From an uncultured Acetatifactor sp. (GTDB lineage: Bacteria > Bacillota > Clostridia > Lachnospirales > Lachnospiraceae), in contig CAJUNZ010000002.1 in assembly GCA_910587755.1 (NCBI GenBank), positions 903 through 64,902 of the forward strand: a DNA stretch of 64,000 nt, in the 5' to 3' direction. The notes under the pieces were generated by a model, which saw only the letters and a list, made by a program, of their open reading frames with translations, did not search any database and was not told the origin of the DNA. Every line of letters starts with the position of its first letter. The first letter of the stretch is position 1. Positions 53,407 to 61,249 of the stretch are shown one piece after another. Made by a program: the position numbers and the translations under genes.

Positions 53407-54495
53407 TTACCGATTCAACTCCCTGCAGGCTTCGTACAGTCCCAACCAGCGTGAACCCCGTTTTTTCATCACATTCTCCAGGTATTCCTTCCAGGCCAGA
53501 ACATCCTTCTCCTCCTCTTTCACCACCGCCCCCTGCAGTCCCGCTGCCAGGTCATAGTCGGTGACGGCACCGCTGCCAAAGCTCCCTGCCAGAGCCATGC
53601 TGTTGCACAGCAGAGAGATGGCCTCCGCCGTGGACAGCACTCCCGAGGCGGACTTTACCTTCTGGCTCCGGTCCAGAGTCTCGCCGTTTCTCAACTCCCG
53701 GAAGATGGTGCAGACCTTCTCCACCACCTCCTGGTCAGGAATCGCCGCGTTCAGATCCAGGTTCCCGGCCTGCTGTTCCACCCTGGTTCTGACAATCTCC
53801 ATCTCCGCCTCCAAATCCGCAGGCGTGGGCAGCACCACTATGTTAAACCGCCGTTTCAGCGCTGCGGACATCTCATTCACCCCTTTGTCCCGGGTGTTGG
53901 CGGTGGCGATGACGGAAAATCCCTTTCTGGCCGGCACCTCCATCCCAAGCTCCGGCACGGAGATTCGCTTCTCCGAGAGCACGGAGATCAGGGCGTCCTG
54001 AACCTCGCTGGCACAACGGGAGATCTCCTCCACCCTGGCGATGGTGCCTGTCTCCATGGCCGTCATCACGGGAGTCTTCAGCATGGCGGCGGGAGAAGGC
54101 CCCTGGGCGATTAACATGGCATAGTTCCAGGAATAGCGGATCTGTTCCTCCGTGGTTCCCGCCGTACCCTGAACCACCTTGGTGGAATCCCCGTTGATGG
54201 CCGCGCACAGGTGCTCCGACAGCCAGCTTTTGGCCGTGCCCGGCTCCCCGATCAAAAGCAGAGCCCTGTCTGTGACCAGGGTGGCGATGGCGATTTCCAC
54301 CAGTCTCTCCTGGCCGATATATTTTGGCGTAATCTTTGTCTTTCCCGCCGTGCCCCCGCAGATATACGTCCGCACAGAACGGGGTGACATCCTCCATCCT
54401 GTGGGGACAGGATCCTTCTCCGCCGCTATCAGGGCATCAATCTCCTTCTGGAAAAGCTGCTCCGCAGGCAGCCTCTGCACATTGTTCTGTTCCAT
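53407..54495 (-). CDS. MoxR-type AAA ATPase
   Basis: A 362-residue AAA+ ATPase. Walker A is GEPGTAKSWL near residue 80. The Walker B region reads TIARVEEISRC, where the usual Asp-Glu pair is Glu-Glu. Sensor 1 is ATANTRDKG, and the arginine-finger region is MSAALKRRF. MoxR ATPases act as chaperones that remodel or load partner proteins with VWA adaptors. Here the VWA gene is two genes downstream. The start has TAGGAGAGG upstream. A 28-base gap separates it from the helical-repeat gene. Confidence 0.93.
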   Translation of the reverse strand: MEQNNVQRLPAEQLFQKEIDALIAAEKDPVPTGWRMSPRSVRTYICGGTAGKTKITPKYIGQERLVEIAIATLVTDRALLLIGEPGTAKSWLSEHLCAAINGDSTKVVQGTAGTTEEQIRYSWNYAMLIAQGPSPAAMLKTPVMTAMETGTIARVEEISRCASEVQDALISVLSEKRISVPELGMEVPARKGFSVIATANTRDKGVNEMSAALKRRFNIVVLPTPADLEAEMEIVRTRVEQQAGNLDLNAAIPDQEVVEKVCTIFRELRNGETLDRSQKVKSASGVLSTAEAISLLCNSMALAGSFGSGAVTDYDLAAGLQGAVVKEEEKDVLAWKEYLENVMKKRGSRWLGLYEACRELNR

Positions 54496-54523
54496 ACCTT
54501 TCCTCTCCTATCGCTTTATGGAT

Positions 54524-56449
54524 TTATATATCGGGGCAGGCAATGTATTCCTCCAGGAATTCCGTGCAGCCCTTGGCCCCCTTAAGCCTTCCGCACTTGA
54601 ACAGCTCCAGTACTCCCCGGGCCTCCGCCGCCCTGCTCTCCGGACTTCCCGGAATATCTCTGAAATAACACTCCAGGGACCAGGCGCTGACACTGTTGGT
54701 CCTTTTGCGGGAGAAATGATTTACCGCCAGGCCGCTGCACTCCTTAAATCCCCACTTTTTCAGCGGTTCCAGGTATTCATAATTGTCCTTGGCAGCCAGG
54801 GCGCGGCTGTATAGATACGCTCCCACCTGGTTGCAGATCTCTTCCCTGCCCTCTTCCTCCCGGGGACGGATCCAGCCCGCCAGAAGCCGGTCGGTCCATG
54901 AATCTTTCAGGCTCATGAGCAGATCATACATTCCCGGGGACACAGGGTTCCCAGGATGGCAGACCATCCGCTGCCTTTCCCTCATCATATCCGTGTCCAT
55001 AGTGCAGAGCGTATAGTTCCCGGCCTCGTCGGCTTTCAGGCACTCCAGGGCCTGCCAAACCCTTCCCTGCAGCTCCTTCCGGCTCTTTCCCTTTGACTTG
55101 GACAGAAAATCCTCCAGAAGCTCCTGACATTCCTCCGGAGACCTGGTCTCCAGGGCCCCGGCCATGGCCGCAGGAAAATACACACCGCCATAAGCGTCGT
55201 ACAGCTCCCGGGCCAGAACTGCCAGCTCCGGATCCGGCGCCAGCAGCAGGGTATACTGCAAAATATTCCCAATGACTTGGCTGAACACTTGATCCATGTT
55301 CTGGTACGCTCTCAGGGGCAGGTAATACTGCATTATATCCTTAGTGCCCTCCCAGGGTACATCCAGGCCGGTGCCCAGAGCTGCAGCCGCACGGTAACAG
55401 CGGCAGGCGGCCTCTCCCCGCTTCCGGGGCAGTGTCTGAAGACAGGTTTCCAAAATATTATAGGTGTCCTTGTCAGCCTTCCTCTCCCCCTTCTGCCACT
55501 GGTCAAGAACCTGGAGAAAAATCTGAGCCAGAATCTCAGTCGCCTCCTCCCTGGAGGACCACTCCAGAAAAGTCAGCGCCTCCCGTGGCTTCTTTTCCGC
55601 CAGAGTCCGGAAAAACTTCCAGACTTCTTCCCCTTCCATGGAGGCCAGAACATAGTGGACCATTTTTTTGTTGTTTCCCTTTTCCTCCGCCCGAATCCTC
55701 AGCAATAGTTCCTGATTTTCCTGACTGCAGCCAAGGGCATGGATGAGAGCCGTCCGCACGTCCTTGGCCGCCTGAGGAAGCTGTTCCAGGTAAAAGCTGT
55801 TGGCCTTCGCACCGGCCAGTTCCTCCATGACCCGGATCCGACGCACCATCTCCTTCCCGCCCTTGGGGTCAAAGCCTTTCCGAAGAAGGGGATTTATGGC
55901 CTCCCAGGTGTGAGGGCTGCTGTGCCCGTCCTGGATCAGCCATTCCGCCGCATTCTCTGCCAGTTCCCCGTAGGAGGCGCCCAGGGCCGCCACCAGGGCA
56001 GATTGCACACGATAATCCTGGAAAAGCTCCGGGTGCTCTCGCCGCAGTTCCACCACATAACTGTACCTGCCGCTGCCGGAGCGGCACAGGGCATCCAGAA
56101 GAGCGGAGAGCACAGAATAAGGCACCTCTGTCACAGACAGGGGCAGCTCCTCTTTTTCCGCAGGCAGCGGCCGGAGTTCCCCGCCTGCGTCCACCACTCC
56201 CTGGGTACAGAGCACCGCATCCACCAGGGTCAGGGCGTCCAGAAGAGCTCCCGCCCTGTCCGGACAGTTCTCCTCCAGAACCGCCCGGGCCAGCTGCCCT
56301 ATCCGGGCAAAGACCGGGGAAGCCTTCTCCAGAGGAGCCAGGTTCTCCAGAGCCCGCCTCAGCCGGAAGTCCTCGGTGATCAGGCCCGTCCCCGCCACGG
56401 CCCCCACTTTCAGCCTCTCTCTCAGTTCATACACGGGTGTTATATCCAT
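54524..56449 (-). CDS. Helical-repeat protein of the MoxR/SWIM cluster
   Basis: A 641-residue protein made almost wholly of short amphipathic helices, such as RRALENLAPLEKASPVFAR and ALIHALGCSQENQELLLR, as in HEAT-like solenoids. There is no signal peptide, membrane helix or catalytic motif. In clusters of this kind such proteins may scaffold the complex; the counterpart in actinobacterial sets is, I believe, DUF5691, which I cannot confirm. The ATG at 56449 is preferred to GTG 56458. About 60 bases follow the SWIM gene. Confidence 0.8.
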   Translation of the reverse strand: MDITPVYELRERLKVGAVAGTGLITEDFRLRRALENLAPLEKASPVFARIGQLARAVLEENCPDRAGALLDALTLVDAVLCTQGVVDAGGELRPLPAEKEELPLSVTEVPYSVLSALLDALCRSGSGRYSYVVELRREHPELFQDYRVQSALVAALGASYGELAENAAEWLIQDGHSSPHTWEAINPLLRKGFDPKGGKEMVRRIRVMEELAGAKANSFYLEQLPQAAKDVRTALIHALGCSQENQELLLRIRAEEKGNNKKMVHYVLASMEGEEVWKFFRTLAEKKPREALTFLEWSSREEATEILAQIFLQVLDQWQKGERKADKDTYNILETCLQTLPRKRGEAACRCYRAAAALGTGLDVPWEGTKDIMQYYLPLRAYQNMDQVFSQVIGNILQYTLLLAPDPELAVLARELYDAYGGVYFPAAMAGALETRSPEECQELLEDFLSKSKGKSRKELQGRVWQALECLKADEAGNYTLCTMDTDMMRERQRMVCHPGNPVSPGMYDLLMSLKDSWTDRLLAGWIRPREEEGREEICNQVGAYLYSRALAAKDNYEYLEPLKKWGFKECSGLAVNHFSRKRTNSVSAWSLECYFRDIPGSPESRAAEARGVLELFKCGRLKGAKGCTEFLEEYIACPDI

Positions 56450-56509
56450 TTTAACCACACCTTTCCTAATAGAAAACTAACTCCATGATGCTCACCAGAG
56501 CATGAAATT

Positions 56510-57973
56510 TTAATATAAGAGTCTGACGATTCCTTCCTCTGTCACAATGCTCAAAGGCCAGAACTTCAGCCGCCTGTCCTGCCTGTCATAGTAAAAACCC
56601 CCTAAAAGCACCTGTTTTTCCAGGAGCCCGCCCCAGGGAAGCAGCCTGAGTCTGTCCGTGGTGGATTCCAGTCCCGGCCGATCCCCCAGCAGAATCGTGC
56701 CGCCGCTCTCATCCATCAGAGCCAGTGCGTCATCCACCAGGCCAATCTTCTCAAAAGAAAGCAGCCGATAGAGCACCGGAGCCGCCAGGGCGTTTTTCAG
56801 ATAATTTTTTGCCGCCTTGGCCTCCGCCGCCAGGGACCGGGCCGCCAGGGACCGCACTGCCCCCAGATCCTCCGCCCGCACTTCCCCTATGGACGCATGT
56901 TCCCAGCGCACCCGGCGGTTCCCCTCCCCTGGGTAAAGGGCGGCCATGCCCACCTGGGCCGCGCCAAAGACGCTGTCCTCTTCCTTCACGTATTTCAGTG
57001 CCTTTATGGGCCTGTAATTGCAGGTCAGGCTGATCTCTCCGGTCTGGATGTCCACCCAGCATCCGATGTCTATGTACTCCCGCCTGGCCTCGTCGTATTC
57101 CACCCAGAAGGAAAGCTGTACCAGGCGCATATCTTTTTTACAGCTGCCCAGTTCCTCCAGCTCCGAAAGTTTCCAGATGCCTCCCAGCTCCTCGTAGAGG
57201 GGACTGGCTTCCTGATCCTCCTGGCCCTGTGTTTTCTCCTGCAGATACAGGGTGGATTTTTTCACCAGGGTCCAAAGCCTCTCCAGAACATCCAGCGCAT
57301 TGTCGTAATGGCTTTCCTCCTGATCCTTCTGAAATGCCTCCACCTCCAGAATCAGTCGGTTCAGCAGCCGCTGGGGTCCCGGCAAATAGTAGTCCCCCAG
57401 CTGTTTGGACAGATCCCGGTAAGCTGCGGTGGCCGTTCCTCCCATGGTGCCCAGGCCTGCCTCCAGAAGTTCCCGTATCAACTTCTCCGTCAGAGCCAGG
57501 CCCTCCAGCTGTTTCTTCCATTTCTTTATCCGGGCCGCCCCTCCAGACTTGGAAGTGGTTTTCTTCTTTGCCGCCTGCTTCTCTCCCTCCAGTCCATCCT
57601 GCCCTTCTGGGCTCTCCGCTCTGGCCGCTTTCGCCTGCTTCTTCTCCCGCTTTTTCAGGATATCCTCAGGAATCTCACAGTCCCCGAAGGCCTTTCCCGC
57701 CAGCATCTCATAGAGCAGAGCCAGGCCGTGCTTACAGGGGAACTGCCTGCTGGGACAGGAGCACCGAAGCACCGGCTCCTGGGCGTCAATAAAATCGGCC
57801 GTGGTGATATAATTGCTCTTTCCGCTTCCTTTGCACTCCCCCAGATAAAAAGTATCGTCTTTTGACTTTTCCAAACGGACGAAACCGCCCTTCTGAGAGA
57901 TCTTTTTGCCATTTGTGTTGGCGGCCGGATTGGGAGCCATGGCCTGAATCTGCTGTTCCGTAATCTGCTGCAT
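56510..57973 (-). CDS. SWIM zinc-finger protein
   Basis: A 487-residue protein and the first gene of the five-gene cluster. The SWIM finger near residues 69-80 reads CSCPSRQFPCKH, the CxC...CxH pattern that binds zinc and may contact DNA or protein. A Lys/Ala/Gln-rich linker (residues about 110-150) leads into a long helical domain of unknown type, ending in a beta-rich tail. The start MQQITEQQIQAM follows GGAAAGGAT, which is itself just after a strong GC hairpin. No membrane segment. Confidence 0.9.
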   Translation of the reverse strand: MQQITEQQIQAMAPNPAANTNGKKISQKGGFVRLEKSKDDTFYLGECKGSGKSNYITTADFIDAQEPVLRCSCPSRQFPCKHGLALLYEMLAGKAFGDCEIPEDILKKREKKQAKAARAESPEGQDGLEGEKQAAKKKTTSKSGGAARIKKWKKQLEGLALTEKLIRELLEAGLGTMGGTATAAYRDLSKQLGDYYLPGPQRLLNRLILEVEAFQKDQEESHYDNALDVLERLWTLVKKSTLYLQEKTQGQEDQEASPLYEELGGIWKLSELEELGSCKKDMRLVQLSFWVEYDEARREYIDIGCWVDIQTGEISLTCNYRPIKALKYVKEEDSVFGAAQVGMAALYPGEGNRRVRWEHASIGEVRAEDLGAVRSLAARSLAAEAKAAKNYLKNALAAPVLYRLLSFEKIGLVDDALALMDESGGTILLGDRPGLESTTDRLRLLPWGGLLEKQVLLGGFYYDRQDRRLKFWPLSIVTEEGIVRLLY

Positions 57974-57987
57974 GCCGTATCCTTTCC

Positions 57988-58008
57988 GCCGGCCCGGGCG
58001 GGGCCGGC
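57988..58008. repeat. GC-rich hairpin just before the SWIM gene
   Basis: GCCGGCCC (57988-57995) and GGGCCGGC (58001-58008) are perfect complements around a 5-base loop. On the minus strand the hairpin ends one base before the GGAAAGGAT ribosome site of the SWIM gene. With no T-run it is not a terminator; it may shape translation or RNA stability at the cluster's start. Confidence 0.7.
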
Positions 58009-58027
58009 AATCCGATTCAAATTTACC

Positions 58028-58690
58028 TTAAAGAAGTTCCTTGGGAATTTCCTTCTGAGACTCTTTGGATGCTTCTTTTGCAGAGGCTTCTTTCATAGCC
58101 GCTTCTTTTGACGTCTCCCCTGAGGCTGCCTTGGGAGAGATTTTAAATCCATCTATCCCTTTTCCCTCAAACACAAGCCCCAACAGATCCACCACCGCCT
58201 CCACAATCAGAGACACCGCCGTGAAGGTCCAGAGCACGGCAGTGGTGGCAAAAGGATTCCGCAGCACCACCACCGCCACAATCAGTGTCAGCGCGGCGCC
58301 GGCAGCAGGAAAGTACCAGAGCTTCTTCTTCAGACGTACCATGTCCACTGCCCACTGCACTTTCATTATCCCTGTGATCAGTATGATGATTCCATAGAAC
58401 ATAGCCAGCAGCGGAAAGGTGACAATAAACCAGTCGGAGCGAAAGATACAGAAGATTCCCCCTGTGAGCGCACCCAGTCCCTTCATCAGGTTCTGGCCCA
58501 TGGCCGCCTCTTCCGGATCCGCCTTAAAATAGGCCAGCACCAAAAACACTCCCAAGGCCGTCAGCAGCATGCCCACCCCGGCGATAATGCCCACGGTAAA
58601 CCCCGCCGGATCAATCAACAACAAGACTCCCACCAGCACTTCCCCAAGCGCCAGTATAATGCTCCCAAATTTCTGCAGAATTTTTTTCAT
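58028..58690 (-). CDS. HdeD/DUF308 family membrane protein
   Basis: About 220 residues with six hydrophobic helices in pairs, including LALGEVLVGVLLLIDPAGFT and ALTLIVAVVVLRNPF, the HdeD/DUF308 layout. The C-terminal tail is a low-complexity stretch of Ala, Lys, Ser and Glu (KEASKESQKEIPKE). E. coli HdeD is linked to acid tolerance, but most members are uncharacterised. It lies 54 bases before the SWIM gene and could share its transcript. Start ATG 58690; GTG 58702 is an alternative. Confidence 0.87.
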   Translation of the reverse strand: MKKILQKFGSIILALGEVLVGVLLLIDPAGFTVGIIAGVGMLLTALGVFLVLAYFKADPEEAAMGQNLMKGLGALTGGIFCIFRSDWFIVTFPLLAMFYGIIILITGIMKVQWAVDMVRLKKKLWYFPAAGAALTLIVAVVVLRNPFATTAVLWTFTAVSLIVEAVVDLLGLVFEGKGIDGFKISPKAASGETSKEAAMKEASAKEASKESQKEIPKELL

Positions 58691-58795
58691 ACGCTCTTCC
58701 ACCGCTTTCCTACTTTTCTTTTCTCACAAATATCAGCATCTCCTGCCCGAGGTATTGCTATTCTGCCAGAATAAGCATTGGGCTTTATCCTAACA

Positions 58796-58871
58796 TAGCC
58801 CAAGCTTAACCAGCCTGGGCTACATCCTCTGCCCCCGGACAGGCCCTTTTGGGGCCTGCCTGGAAGCAGGC
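58796..58871. terminator. Three-hairpin region after the hydrogenase gene
   Basis: TAGCCCA/TGGGCTA (58796-58822), CAGGCCC/GGGCCTG (58840-58858) and GCCTGC/GCAGGC (58854-58871) are overlapping or adjacent stems. They sit 14-90 bases past the hydA stop. Neither strand has a long T-run, although CTTTATTT follows on the plus side. Likely ends or stabilises the hydrogenase message. Confidence 0.45.
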
Positions 58872-58884
58872 TTTATTTACAAAA

Positions 58885-60387
58885 TTACTCCTGAGGCTCC
58901 TGGGGCACGGCCTCTTTTGCCTGGGATTTGAACTTGGCCACTTCTTTTGCGGCCTGAGCAATGGCAATGTTGGTTCCCGCCCCGGCCACGCAGCCTCCGG
59001 GACAGGCCATTCCCTCTATAAGACAGCCGTTCTTCTTCCCTGCCTTTGCCAGAAGAAGCATCTTCCTGCATTCTGCCAGGCCTTCCGCGTGCTCAATCTT
59101 CACCTCCGTGCCGGGATAATAGGTTCTGATGCACTCCTCAATGGCATGGGCCACCCCTCCGGCCACACCATAGCCCCGGCCGGCTCCGGTGGCATCCTGC
59201 ATTTCATCCATGGCCTGGATTTCCTCCAGCAGAATGCCTTTCGCCTCAAACATTCCCGTGAGCTCCTCAAAGGTAATCACAAAGTCCACATCCGAGCGGA
59301 TGGTCCTGCGGCTGGCCTCCAGTTTCTTGGAAGCGCAGGGGCCGATAAAGACCACAGATGCGTCAGGATGTTCCTTTTTGATGATCCTGGCCGTGGCCAC
59401 CATGGGTGTCAGGGCATTGCTGATCTTGTCGATGGTCTCAGGGAACAGGTTCTTGGCCATCACGGACCAGGAAGGGCAGCAGGAAGTCAGGGCAAAGGAC
59501 TGGTTTCCTGAGGCAACCTCTTCCACATAGTGCTCCGCCTCCGCCATACAACCCTGATCCGCCCCCAAGGCGGTCTCGTACACATCTGCAAACCCAAGCT
59601 CCTTCAGGGCGGTCTTGAGCATGTCCGGGGTCACTTTGGGGCCGAACTGTCCCGCAAAGGCCGGAGCCACCTGGGCAATAATCTTCTTTCCGGACTGCAT
59701 GGCCCGGATCAGCTGAAAGATCTGGGACTTGTCCGCAATGGCTCCAAAAGGACAGCTGACCATGCACATGCCGCAGGACACACAGGCATCATTGTCGATA
59801 TAAGCCCGGCCGTATTTGTCGGACTTTATGGCATTCACCCCGCAGGCAGCCTTGCAGGGTCTCTCCTTGTGACAGATGGCGTCATAGGGGCAGATGTCCT
59901 TGCACTTTCCGCACTTTATGCACTTTTCCTGATCAATTACCGACTTGCCGTCCTTCATGGAGATAGCTCCCTTGGGACAGACACTCTGGCAGGGATGGGC
60001 CACGCAGCCCATACAGGCGCTGGTGATCTCATAGTGGTTCTCCGGGCAGGCGTTGCATGCGGAGGGAATCACCTGCATCAGGGGCGGCTCATAATATTTC
60101 TCCCCGATATCGCTCTCCTCCAGTCCCTGTGTCAGATGTCCCGGGCGCTCTCTGTTCTCCGGGCGCAGGCTCATGCCCATAGCCAGACGGATCCTCTCTC
60201 TGATGATGGCCCTGTCCCGGTAGACGCTCTCCCTGTATGTGGACTGTTCGTAATCCACAATCTTGTAGGGCAGGGCTTCCATGTCGTCCTTCAGATTCTC
60301 TGAGTGATAGGCCAGATCGGCCACCTCCCGGAAAACCCTTCTTCTGTTCTGCCTTACCGGGGTGTCAATTCCTCTCATGCTGCTCAT
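58885..60387 (-). CDS. Monomeric [FeFe] hydrogenase with several 4Fe-4S clusters
   Basis: A 500-residue enzyme that combines protons and electrons to H2 or the reverse. Ferredoxin-like sites CIKCGKCKDICP and CVSCGMCMVSCP are near residues 155 and 200, with more cysteines in ACMGCVAHPCQSVCP. The H-cluster motifs are L1 LTSCCPSW near 300, L2 FIGPCASKKLEA near 346 and L3 IEGMACPGGCVAGAG near 457. L2 has Gly where many group A enzymes have Met (MPC), as in the group B-like enzymes of Clostridia. No maturases (HydE, F, G) are in the window. GAGGTGG seven bases before the ATG. Confidence 0.93.
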   Translation of the reverse strand: MSSMRGIDTPVRQNRRRVFREVADLAYHSENLKDDMEALPYKIVDYEQSTYRESVYRDRAIIRERIRLAMGMSLRPENRERPGHLTQGLEESDIGEKYYEPPLMQVIPSACNACPENHYEITSACMGCVAHPCQSVCPKGAISMKDGKSVIDQEKCIKCGKCKDICPYDAICHKERPCKAACGVNAIKSDKYGRAYIDNDACVSCGMCMVSCPFGAIADKSQIFQLIRAMQSGKKIIAQVAPAFAGQFGPKVTPDMLKTALKELGFADVYETALGADQGCMAEAEHYVEEVASGNQSFALTSCCPSWSVMAKNLFPETIDKISNALTPMVATARIIKKEHPDASVVFIGPCASKKLEASRRTIRSDVDFVITFEELTGMFEAKGILLEEIQAMDEMQDATGAGRGYGVAGGVAHAIEECIRTYYPGTEVKIEHAEGLAECRKMLLLAKAGKKNGCLIEGMACPGGCVAGAGTNIAIAQAAKEVAKFKSQAKEAVPQEPQE

Positions 60388-60407
60388 CTTAATTCCACCT
60401 CTCGTAA

Positions 60408-60468
60408 ATGTCTATTTTTTAACAATATCTCCTTAACCTATTAAAACATATTTGAAGCGCGAAATCAA
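60408..60468 (-). promoter_or_regulatory. Hydrogenase promoter with a Rex-like operator
   Basis: TTGATT (60468-60463) and TTTAAT (60445-60440) are 17 bases apart. Just downstream (60425-60408), TTGTTAA-AAAA-TAGACAT has one perfect half and about four of seven matches in the other half of the Rex site TTGTTAA-N4-TTAACAA. Rex represses fermentation genes according to NADH level, so the site would make sense here. Confidence 0.45.
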
Positions 60469-60561
60469 GTGGAACCCGGCCGTCCTCAGTGAGCAGCCGC
60501 AGAATAATCGGCAGCTTTCCCCTGACGCAGCGGAGAAGCCAACACAATATTTCCCGCCGTC

Positions 60562-61122
60562 CTACACTCCCTGGCCCCATCCGTGAACGTCCACTTTTTC
60601 CAGCGCCAGCAATTTTTCCTTCCTGTCCAGTCCTCCCGCATATCCGGTGAGATTTCCTCCCGCCCCCACAACCCTGTGACAGGGGATCAGGATCGAAATC
60701 TTATTGTGTCCCACCGCGCCGCCCACTGCCTGAGCGGACATTCGGGGCAGCCCTCTCTGCGCCGCAATCTCCTTTGCGATTTCCCCATAGGTGGTAGTTT
60801 TTCCATAGGGAATCTTTTTCAGAATCTCCCACACCGAGAGCTGAAAGGGCGTGCCGGTCACATGGAGGGGCGGCATAAAATCCGGCTCCTGCCCTGAGAA
60901 ATAGACGGTGAGCCACTGCCTGGTGCGCTCAACGGCAGGCGGAATCCCATCTGTATTCTCCTGCCGATTCCTCTGTCCCTCTGCACATTCTTCCTTTTCA
61001 AGCTCCTGTGCCGTACAGCCCTCCGGTTGCTTTTCTTTTTCAAACCAAAGTCCCGTCAGTCCTTCCTGGTCGGCCTCTAGGAGCAGCCTCCCCAAAGGGG
61101 ATTGAATATAACACCTGTACAA
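60562..61122 (-). CDS. ogt: Methylated-DNA--[protein]-cysteine methyltransferase
   Basis: Repairs O6-alkylguanine by moving the alkyl group to its own cysteine. The active site is LIPCHRVVGAGGNLTGYAGG near residue 150, and the DNA-binding helix is in NKISI and SAQAVGGAVGH. A less conserved, Glu-rich N-terminal stretch lies around residues 35-65. The start is set at TTG 61122 (LYRCYIQSPLGRL), eight bases after AAGGAGG; the ATG at 61140 lies upstream of that ribosome site and has only a weak, too-close AGGA. It lies upstream of the hydrogenase gene with no shared function evident. Confidence 0.92.
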   Translation of the reverse strand: MYRCYIQSPLGRLLLEADQEGLTGLWFEKEKQPEGCTAQELEKEECAEGQRNRQENTDGIPPAVERTRQWLTVYFSGQEPDFMPPLHVTGTPFQLSVWEILKKIPYGKTTTYGEIAKEIAAQRGLPRMSAQAVGGAVGHNKISILIPCHRVVGAGGNLTGYAGGLDRKEKLLALEKVDVHGWGQGV

Positions 61123-61249
61123 AATCACTTCCTCCTTCATTTTCCTATAAGATTCCTCTCAATTATCTGACAGCCATTTCTAGAATCTCATTATCTCCTC
61201 AAGACTGCGAGAATTTACCAATCCGTTCATGACGAACATTTTACCCAGG

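Noticed and set aside
53407..54495. Magnesium or cobalt chelatase (ChlI or CobN partner) for the AAA ATPase
   Set aside because: No large chelatase subunit or porphyrin gene is present, and the partners are SWIM, helical-repeat, DUF5682-like and VWA proteins.
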